Shown piece by piece: positions 36,046 to 61,938 of a stretch of 64,000 nt of DNA. Positions within the stretch are counted from its first letter, which is position 1; every line of letters starts with the position of its first letter. The stretch is from contig NC_049991.1 in assembly GCF_000003815.2 (NCBI RefSeq), positions 15,580,202 through 15,644,201 on the forward strand, written 5' to 3'. A model generated the notes under the pieces. The model was not told the DNA's origin and did no database searches. It saw only the letters and a list, made by a program, of their open reading frames with translations. This DNA is from Branchiostoma floridae. Lineage: Eukaryota > Chordata > Leptocardii > Amphioxiformes > Branchiostomatidae. The position numbers and the translations under genes were made by a program.

Positions 36046-36606
36046 TGTTGTTGACATCACTGTTAATTATTGATTGGTATGCGTACATGTAAAGGGCTGC
36101 AGTATTGACTGAGATAAAATCAATTTATGAGGTCATGTGACAAAGAAAATTTCTCTGGTGATTATCGATCCTGAAGAAGGCGGCAACGGTCATTGAAAAT
36201 TTGATCCATGTTTCTTTTGTGTTGGAAGAAAATTTAGCAATTTGATTACTACCACTACAAATTAGCTTCCATGAGCTTCTTCATTAAGCCCATCACATGG
36301 CCAATGAGCTTTGGGCATACTAGTATTTGCTGATTACCAGAAGTTTATTGAATTTGAAAATTGTCACAGACACTTGAGCATATTTTTTCTACTCATCACA
36401 CTAGAAGACCTGTGAACATTAGCTAATATCTAAAAATTGACAATGATCAAGAGAACAATGGGTATATTACTGCAAAAATGTCGTGTAGACCTCACAGACT
36501 CGAATTTGCCCCTGTGTAACATACATGTAAGCAATACACCAAAAAAAAGCAGACTGATATCAATGGTTAATCCTCTTCTAAATTTCAAATGATAGGCCCG
36601 TCGACA

Positions 36607-36706
36607 NNNNNNNNNNNNNNNNNNNNNNNNNNNNNNNNNNNNNNNNNNNNNNNNNNNNNNNNNNNNNNNNNNNNNNNNNNNNNNNNNNNNNNNNNNNNNN
36701 NNNNNN
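36607..36706. other. Assembly gap (100 N) inside the FKBP gene
   Basis: A round 100-base N run usually marks a gap of unknown size. It removes the last part of the FKBP domain of the minus-strand gene. Confidence 0.99.
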
Positions 36707-39700
36707 CAAGGGTATACTGCTAACAGAAGGAGTTTCCAGTCTCCTCTTCCCTCCAATCTTCATCCCTGAGGAGACAAAAAACTTTTACACCCACGTCCCA
36801 GCCCCTACAGTAACATGTCCTGACCTTGTACACCCACGTCCCAGCCCCTACAGTAACATGTCCTGACCTTGTATGCCCATGTCCCATCCCTTACAGTAAC
36901 ATGTCCTGACCTTGTACATCCATGTCCCAGCCCTTATAGTAACATGTCCTGACCTTGTACACCCATGTCCCAGTCCTTACAGTAACATGTCCTGACCTTG
37001 TACACCCATGTCCCAGCCCCTACAGTAACATGTCCCGACCTTGTACACCCACGTCCCAGCCCCTACAGTAGCATGTCCTGACCTTGTACGCCCATGTCCC
37101 ATCCCTTACAGTAACATGTTCTGACCTCGTACACCCACGTCCCAGCCCTTACAGTAACATGTCCTGACCTTGTACACCCATGTCCCAGCCCTTATAGTAA
37201 CATGCCCTGACCTTGTACACCCATGTCCCAGCCCATATAGTAACATGTCCTGACCTTGTACACCCATGTCCCAGCCCTTATAGTAACATGTCCTGGCCTT
37301 GTACACCCACATACCAGCTCTTACAATGACATGTTCTGACCTTGTACACCCATGTCCCAGCCCTTTCAGTAACATGTCCTGACCTTGTACACCCATGTCC
37401 CATCCTTGAGAGTAACATGTCCTGGCCTTGTACACCCACATCCCAGCTCTTACAGTAACATGTCCTGACCTTCTACACCCATATCCCAGCCCCACAGTAA
37501 CATGTCCTAACCTTGTACACCCATGTCCCATCCCTTGATGACCTCTCCGTGACCCAGGGTGAAAGTGAAGGGCTTTCCGTTCTGACGGCTGTCAAAGTTT
37601 TTGTTGTTCTGGGCGAGAGTTCCTTTGTAGTACATACCAACCTGGGAAATTAAAGAAGACATTTTCTTCTGGTTGACTTAAGAGATGTATGAAGGTTTCC
37701 AAATGTACAGCCGTGCCTATTATTTTACAAATGTCATAAATACACTGTATGTGATTTCATATAAGTTTACAACCATAATACATTTGGTGATCATTCTATT
37801 TGTAATTTCGATGACTACGTTCATGCACAGTTGATAAAAGGTACCATGCTTTCAACTCACCCTTCGTCCAGCCTTTGCAACCTTGCCTGCGCCCAGCTCT
37901 CTGTCTATGACAACCAAACCTCCAGGGAGAACCTGTTTTGCTGGTGTAGCTGCCTTCTTCTTATTGCTGTTTGGCCTGAACGAATAACAATGAACAATGA
38001 TCTTTATTTTCATGTTTTAGCCAGCATGGGCTAAATACAATCATCATACTATTAAATCAAATGCAACAGAAAAACATCATTATCTCAGTAGCATTGATAG
38101 TTAGCAAGGTGTGGAAAAAAAGCAGTTTAACATAAAAGTTAGTCTCAATCTGTAATAAAATCAGTGCTATCACTAAATGTATCATTTAAAAAGCCCAAAT
38201 TCAAAGCTGAACTACAGAACAACTCCAGAAGTTTGAGCTTACCCTGCTGCCTGCTCACTTGCTGGATTTTGTGTGGTTGCACCATCCTGTAAGACACAGT
38301 AACACATGGGAACTACTGTCAGAACAGCATACAGCATACAGCAAATCTTTAACCTTCACTACAGGCCTAGCCCTCTGTCACATAGTGGGAAATTTCATGT
38401 GTCGACACATTTACAGTGAGCTCTACATCAGTACATACCAGTAACATTTTTGGCAGCAATAAACCTGGTGTAGGCTTCATCACTGCACAGTTTGTTAATG
38501 CAGATTGACCAATGATTGCAGGTCCCTTAGCCTACTCAATGCGTGATAGATTTTTGGGTGAAAGATATGGTCAAATGTCTGACAAACCTTATGCTTAATA
38601 TACACCATTAGGGTGATTAACAATTATGGACAAAGCTCGTCCACTGTGTGACAGGGACTATATATAGTTAAAAAGGTCAGTTTTTGGCTGTTGGGCAGCA
38701 TTTGGGAAACCTCAAGGACTAAATGGCCTAATCACAATGACATAAATACACCAATGGAAGATCATAGTTTTATAGATAAGGTCCTAGAGATGCTGATTTG
38801 TATACCTGGAACTCTTTCCCTGACTTTCTCTTGTTCTTTTTCTTCTGAGATGCTGTTTGTGTCTGCTCCTTGGGTTTGGGGGCTTCTCCATTCACCACTT
38901 TGGTCTGTACAAAGAAAAAAAATGTTGCATTATCAGGGCTCGAAATACTTTTTTCTGCATTCTTGCGCTGGTGCAGGTAACATTGTAAATTACCTGCACC
39001 AGACAAATTTTACCTGCACCACTCTGAGTTTAGGAAGTATGAATAATACTAAAATTGTTTAGGAACCATTGCTATTTTTTATACTTAATAGGTGGTAACA
39101 GTCAATGCAGCTAATAACAATCCCTATACATCTAAACCAAAGGAAATTTATGTATAAAACCCATTACATGGACCAGTGCAGGTTAGGTGCAGGTAGACAC
39201 CAGAAATACCTGCACAGCTCCAATTTTACCTGCACTAACCTGCATGTGCAGGTGGTATTTCGAGCCATGATTATGAAATGTAACACACGAGAAGTTATGT
39301 CATTGTCAAGGAATACAACAAAAGCATTTGCTAGCATGTTAGCATCTTAACATGTCAGATTTAAGAAGGTATTCAACTGGCCTTTGGAGTTTCCTTTTCC
39401 TTCTTGGTCTGCGGAGCACCCTTCTCTGCTGTCTTATTGTCATCAGTCTTCCCCTGCTGTTGGGCTTTCTTCTTCTTTCCTGTCAGACTCTCAGCAACAG
39501 GTGTCTGTATATAAGTGTCATTTGTTAGACAGCTATGAACTCATTTGTTGAAAATTGAAGTGATTTTGCATACTAACTGATAACAACAAAATTGGCCAGG
39601 AGGTCTCACTGCAATAGTTAAAATGTACAACTTAAAGCAGCAATGTTTATGATACACATTTGATATACACATTTCCCTCTAAGGATTCAGAATTCATGAT

Positions 39701-42700
39701 AGAGACAACTACAAGTACAATGAGAAATTCAGAAATAAAGGAAAAAGTATTTCTTGCCTCCACATCATTTTTCTGCTGTTTGACAACAGTCTTTTGACCT
39801 TGACCTTTCTTGTTGGACTTCTGCTGTGGCTTCTTGCCCTTGACCTCCGGAGTGTCTCCAGGGGTGGAAGGTTCACTGTGGTTGGTTTCTGACTCCTCCT
39901 CTGAAATGGAAAGTTTTATGTAAGCAATATTGGGGCTAAAATGTCTGAAATGTAAAAACTGCCTTTTGAAATAGATGAATATGGACAAGTAACAAACATC
40001 ATAATTGGCTCCTTCCACTACCACCACCCCATCAATATCATCTTACATAAAGTTGTATTATATTTTGTTAAATCAGGACAGTTACCACTACCTAGACTCG
40101 GTCAGTGTATGTCAAGAACAACTTGTTGTCTTTGAGTAGTCCATGCATCCTCAAAACATTGCAGTCATTTTGTGACTCTCCACTTTTTTGATCCTCAAAC
40201 ATTAATGTCTAAATCAAGTACAGATTACAATGAAGTTGGCTTGCAGCACAGGACCTGAATTCTGACTAAAGATTTGAAATGACTGGACTGACCTTCACTG
40301 TCCTCCCCACTTGCCGAGTCACTCATCTCATTTTCTTCAAAGTTAAGGACACCTCGCACACCGTCCATAGCGCTCTCTCCTACTAATGTGTGGGGAAGGC
40401 AGGGATGGGGTGGTGGTAGGTTCATACTACATTATAGTCTAGTAAATAGAGAATGTATTGTGTCTTCATGATCAGTTAGGGGCTAGTCAAATTCCACATT
40501 TGATGCAAACTGATGGAGTTTTTGGCTTAGACGTGCATGTGTGGTACAAAAGTTGTGTGTTGTACAACAGTCAGCTGTCTAATGGTCATCGGCTTAGGAC
40601 AATTACAAACAGTCACGTTGTGAGTCAACAGAAAGGTTTTTAAAAGTCAGGTACCATTGTTGTGCAGAACAAATAGCATAAACAATATCTTTAGTTGAAG
40701 TGGTAATCATGGACAGCCCACCTTCTTCCTCTTCCTCCTCACTTTCCTCCTCACTTTCCTCCTCCTCATCATCATCATCTTCATCATCTTCTTCTGAATC
40801 AAACTCCTCTGAATCTTCTTCCTCATCATCCAGTTCATCAGATAACTCTTCATCCTCCTCCTCTTCTCCTGTACTGGGTGTGGATGTTGATGTAGATGTT
40901 GATGATGCTGACTTCTTTCTCTTCTTCTTGCCCTTCTCAGCTACTCCCACTCTCTTCCGCTTTTTGCTCTTACCTTCAAAAAGTCAAGATTCAAATTTGT
41001 AATCATGCTAGTTGACCTTTATTCAAAAGGATAACCTATATCTGTTGTTTTTAAAAAGAGGGTACTTAGGGATGATATTAAGTCAATGGAGAGTCCTTTT
41101 AAATTGCAGTACAATGTACATGTTTTTGTATTTTCAAAACAGTTTTTCAAAACATTGCACAGTCCGTAAACTTTAAAAGCAATCGATATAGGTTTCCCTA
41201 GGTGAACTAGTGTTAGACACACTGTTCAGGCAGCTAAAATCAGGAGAAACCAGACTGATGAGCATGGCAGAAGAAAAGCGGATCCTGCGAAAAGATCTCT
41301 GAAACAGACCTGAGTCAGCCTACAGATGTGCCCTATTGTAGCAGAGACTACCATTCTCATACAGGAATGTTTAGCCACAGTTGACACTGTAGGGCTGATG
41401 TCAAGTAGGATTTTACCATGGTCAATACTGACTGAAGGAGGCCATATAACTGTTACACCATACAGACTAAAGGTGACACTCAAAAACATTCATCCACAAT
41501 CAACAGACAACAGAAACCACATTAAGGTGTTCCAACCTGAGTTTGGTGCCCACTCTTCTTCAGACTCCTCTTCTAGCTCATCTCCAGCAGTTAAGGCATG
41601 TAGTGACAGGCCATCTACAAACAAACCACATACAACAAATTTACATTTGTACAAGTTTTCACAGTGGCTACATTTATGGCACCAAAAAGCACTGTTTTGT
41701 ATATGTTTTAATCACCTTTGCATTGCTGGAGGGGGGATCTGTTTGTGAGCAGCATATTTAAAAAAAATTGTGAATGGATGCTTATACTATGTTGGTAAGT
41801 TATTGGTAAAAATAAGATTCTGGACCCCCTGGTTACTCTCCAAGCAGAGGTTGAGTCGCGTAGATATAGTAGCAGTCGGAAAAATTACACCGGCGCTCCT
41901 CTTACGCAAGAGGTAGCTTCTTCAAGGTATTACAATAGGACCTTAGCATTGGACTTTACAATATTTCAAGCACTGCAACCATTAACAAAATCCGCAAAAC
42001 TCTCAACTCTATTAGGGATATATGATTAAGTAAGCAAGCCAAAACAGTCTTCAAGTAATATATACTCCTTTATTTATTTATTTACTAACAAGTATATTCT
42101 CCTTGCATGAACAACACATGTACATCAGTCAAGACCAGTCCAAGCAAAAGATGTACTGTATAAAAGATGTAAGAGTATAAAACTAACTTGGGACCTCTTC
42201 CTCATCACTTGACTCCTCCTCCTCCTCCCCCTCCTCAGAAGACATCTCCTCCATGTCACTGTCTAACATCACCTCCTCGGGGGGCATGGACTGAAGCTCC
42301 TCCAGGTACCCTGTCAGGTGGAGGGTTCCTTCTGGTGGAGGGTGGTGGGAGAATTAAGTGGCTTCAGAGTTAGATGTGATCAATTTTTGGTTATGGAACC
42401 ATCACGTACCATCAATAACAAGAACTATTTGTGGTAGTCAAACATAGTATTCTTCAGTACACAACCCTCTTTTATTCTTCTGCAGATGTTTCAAGGACTT
42501 GTCTGTCATTTTTATCAGTGCATAATAAACAGTTGATGTGTGATGTGTGGTGTGTGGCAACAGATGGAATATGCTCCTGACCAGGTACCCTGTTAGATGG
42601 AGGGTCCCCTCTGTTGGAGAAAGAAGAGGGGGGGGGGGTATATGAAGGCACTGAGTTACTTCTGATCAATTTCTAGTTATGGTAGGCTATGTATCAATGA

Positions 42701-45077
42701 CAAAAACGTCCTGTAATTAGTTGTGTGTGTAAGTTTACTACTTTATTCAGAAAGCACAGTTAATAATGGCAGTGTATAAAGGAACTTTTGAAATCAAATG
42801 TATTTTAATAAGCTTTAAGTGACAGATTTGATACGAAAATTAACAAAATGGGCTCCCCTACAAAAAGTGGGACAGAAAAAAGATTTAGAGCTGGAGACAT
42901 CTTGGGCTGGATAATCCTAATCCCTGTGGTAACCATAGTTATGATGATGATGATTTACCATCGCTCCCCTCCAGGAAGAAGCTGACCTCCTCTCCCTCGG
43001 AGAAGCTGAGGTCCAGCGGTTCGGAGTACTGCTTGCTGGGCTCCAGCGTACAGAGGATGTAGTCCTGCTTGTTGTGGCGCAGACGAAGGATGTACACCAG
43101 ATGGGCATCACCCTCTCCTTCCTTGCCTGATAGCAATAATGAAACATCATCACTACCCAGGTACTTGGAAAACTGGCAGCAAGCAACCCTTGCACAAATC
43201 ATGGAGCTTATCAATTCATTTATTCATCTATTTATGAATCGTAAGGGTAGTCCCCTTAGTTACAACTTACATATTAACTGATTTCTAAAGGAGCCTTTTA
43301 CAAAATGATGTTATACCAAATCTGAAAATATTTCAATGTAACCTTCACAAATCATGTCACTACAAACTCCTTGCACAAACAGAGGCCAAAACTTATAACG
43401 GCCAACAGATTTTTCTATCAACATCCAAAGAAATTCTAACCCGCTTGCCGGCCTTTCAGTGTTAGTAAACTCTCTTGCTGGCACAAGAGTCGTCCTAGCG
43501 ATCCTTGGAGTCAATCACTGATGCAGGCTAAAGAAATTTGATATCAAAGTTCTGTACTATCCATTTCATCACACACTAAAGAAAAGCCGACAAGCGAGCA
43601 GTCATAGACTCATACCTTTGATGGTGAGAGGGTCCAGGGTTGCCCTGGTGATATGGAACCCCTCCTCCACTATCTGTGTGTACTGCTTACCAACCTCAAG
43701 GGTCAGACCTGAAATTCAACGTGCAAATCTGTAACTAATTTGTCAAATTTTTAATCAAACTTTAATAAAAGCTTCAGAATCTTTATTTTGTTGTCAATTT
43801 GTCTGCTTGATGTTGTCTGAAATATCCCAAGGGAAAAACGTGACAAAGTTCATATAAACCCTGTGCTTGGCAACAAATACCATCACCAACGTAACGTTAC
43901 AATAATCTTGATGGTGATGATAACATTTTCTCCCAATCGTGGCAGGTTGGGCAGATCATTTGCTGCATTACGGGGAGAACCGGTAGTTCACATCTACATT
44001 TGTATCACCTCTGATCTTTCTCCCGACATCAGTATGGCGCCGTCACTCAGTATAGATGACCTTCAGAGAGGTAAATATTCTTTTCCAGGTGAATTCACCC
44101 TATCACTCCCGCCTATCAGTATCTGTATCATTGCGTTTTGACTGATGACCTTTGGGTTTTTGGTTGCAATGAATTGGAAAGACAGTATCCAGGGGCAGAA
44201 GCAGTCTGTCGGTTGGCGAATAGTTAACTTTAGTGCTTCTGTCCATGCATGGATACTGTCTTGCTTTACCAGAAGACTGATAGCTTGGACATTACAATTT
44301 AGATTCTATTCCTAGACTATTGACATCTTTCATTCTACTTTCTAGCACTTTCTAGAATTTTTTATTTTTTCATTTCCAGGTTTTAATAGCAAATTGCTTT
44401 GTTACTGTTTTCAGCACACTTTGTCCTTGATATCACGTGCTGACCACTGAATGTAGGAGTAGACACCCAAATCTTTCTTCAACTTTTTTACTACATTTGT
44501 ATTAGTGTATATATCGGTCTATAGGACTGATGGATGGGTGGATGTGGTTCAAGGTAATCTATTTATTTTATTTATTCATTTATTAATCTTTCAGGATAGT
44601 CCCTACAGTAAGAGATTAAGTAAAGAGATTCTTGGGCCACAGCTGAAATACAGCCCAGTCTAGTATGCTATACATAAGGATACAATTAGCTGAAGCTGTA
44701 CAAGTATCAGATAATTGCATTTAGTTTAGATTTGCAAGTTGGCAACCTGTTAATTAATAAAAATATTAACGTCATTTTTAAATGGTAATGGTATGACTAT
44801 GAATCAAGTATAAAATCCCATGTGGCAAGCTCAGGTTAATCACCCCTTTGGGGTATCATGAAAATGTTATCATCGTCTGTACGCAAAGTTTTGCACCTCG
44901 AAATGCCCAACAGCCGCGTGCAGGCACATGTAGGTACATGCCATGGCTTTCACTGTGGCAAAATTAATGTCACAAAATCCTGCTCAGTTTTCTGCTGTCT
45001 CTCGGTTTCTTCTACCTTTAAATCTTCAAAGAAGGACATTGACAATGTAGTGACTTCATTGACTTACCCCAAAACAT
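36707..45077 (-). CDS. Nucleoplasmin-FKBP nuclear prolyl isomerase (FKBP39/46 type), C-terminus lost in gap
   Basis: Minus-strand exons, 5' to 3': 45077-45068, 43708-43616, 43126-42959, 42328-42188, 41614-41537, 40973-40722, 40379-40293, 39900-39758, 39504-39382, 38904-38806, 38286-38243, 37975-37861, 37641-37512, 36765-36707 (cut by gap). They join in phase, about 514 aa visible. Start [20 protein letters not shown] matches insect FKBP39 (MFWGLNMKPERKYSQ). Order: nucleoplasmin-like core (1-100), Asp/Glu/Ser tracts (105-280), NLS-like KSKKRKR, Lys-rich linker (300-400), FKBP domain from about 418 with [34 protein letters not shown]. Family role: nuclear histone chaperone plus peptidyl-prolyl isomerase. 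Two junctions (39758 and 39382) look like GC donors; at the second a GT alternative 4 nt downstream (exon to 39378) with another acceptor is possible. The residues after KRRL depart from the family just before the gap. Confidence 0.92.
36785..37531 (-). repeat. 43-bp minisatellite derived from an FKBP exon end and its splice donor
   Basis: About 17 head-to-tail copies of a 43-bp unit fill the intron between the FKBP exons 37641-37512 and 36765. On the gene strand each unit reads GGGACATGGGTGTACAAG then GTCAGGACATGTTACTGTA. The real exon ends GGGACATGGGTGTACAAG followed by donor GTTAGGACATGTTACTGT, so the exon junction itself is the first copy. Copies differ by a few bases; the array runs from the exon to within about 20 bp of the next acceptor. 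Confidence 0.93.
38934..39269 (-). mobile_element. ACCTGC-rich palindromic transposon, copy 2
   Basis: The ends are CAGGGCTCGAAATAC and GTATTTCGAGCCATG, near-perfect inverted repeats of hAT type. It aligns in reverse orientation with 12331-12651. It lies in an FKBP intron (between exons 39504-39382 and 38904-38806), only 30 bp from the exon at 38904. Confidence 0.75.
40722..40973 (-). CDS. NPL-FKBP acidic exon with NLS
   Basis: This 252-nt exon encodes [20 protein letters not shown], an obvious basic NLS, then a Ser/Thr run and about 50 residues almost entirely Glu, Asp and Ser ([20 protein letters not shown] and onward). Such acidic tracts in nucleoplasmin-type chaperones bind histones and are frequent CK2 substrates. 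The repetitive GAR codons make it prone to length change. Confidence 0.9.
42584..42720 (-). repeat. Intronic copy of an FKBP-gene exon start and acceptor
   Basis: The gene-strand phrase GGGACCCTCCATCTAACAGG then GTACCTGG copies the start of the exon at 42328-42188 (GAACCCTCCACCTGACAGG GTACCTGG). The following forward-strand text (TGATCAATTTCTAGTTATGG) also copies 42388-42406. The unit length is about 283 bp. The copied exon lacks the AAG acceptor and has an in-frame TAA. Confidence 0.75.
44181..44260. ncRNA. 80-nt intronic hairpin, precursor-like or foldback
   Basis: GACAGTATCCA at the left pairs perfectly with TGGATACTGTC at the right. After a 5-nt one-sided bulge, GGGCAGAAGCA pairs with TGCTTCTGTCC, leaving a loop of about 30 nt. 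It lies in the first coding intron of the FKBP gene. The two 11-bp stems are miRNA-like in size, but the large bulge and loop also fit a small foldback element. No homology is recognised. Confidence 0.3.

Positions 45078-61938
<16,861 letters not shown>

Noticed and set aside
37106..37531. A 141-codon open frame on the minus strand with [17 protein letters not shown] repeats
   Set aside because: It is an open frame through the 43-bp minisatellite, which rotates frame every copy. It is not in the FKBP exon frame, and the true frame stops at a TAG right after the donor.
40700..41002. A plus-strand serine-rich open frame
   Set aside because: It is the antisense shadow of the Glu/Asp-rich FKBP exon at 40722-40973; GAR codons read as serine/leucine on the other strand.
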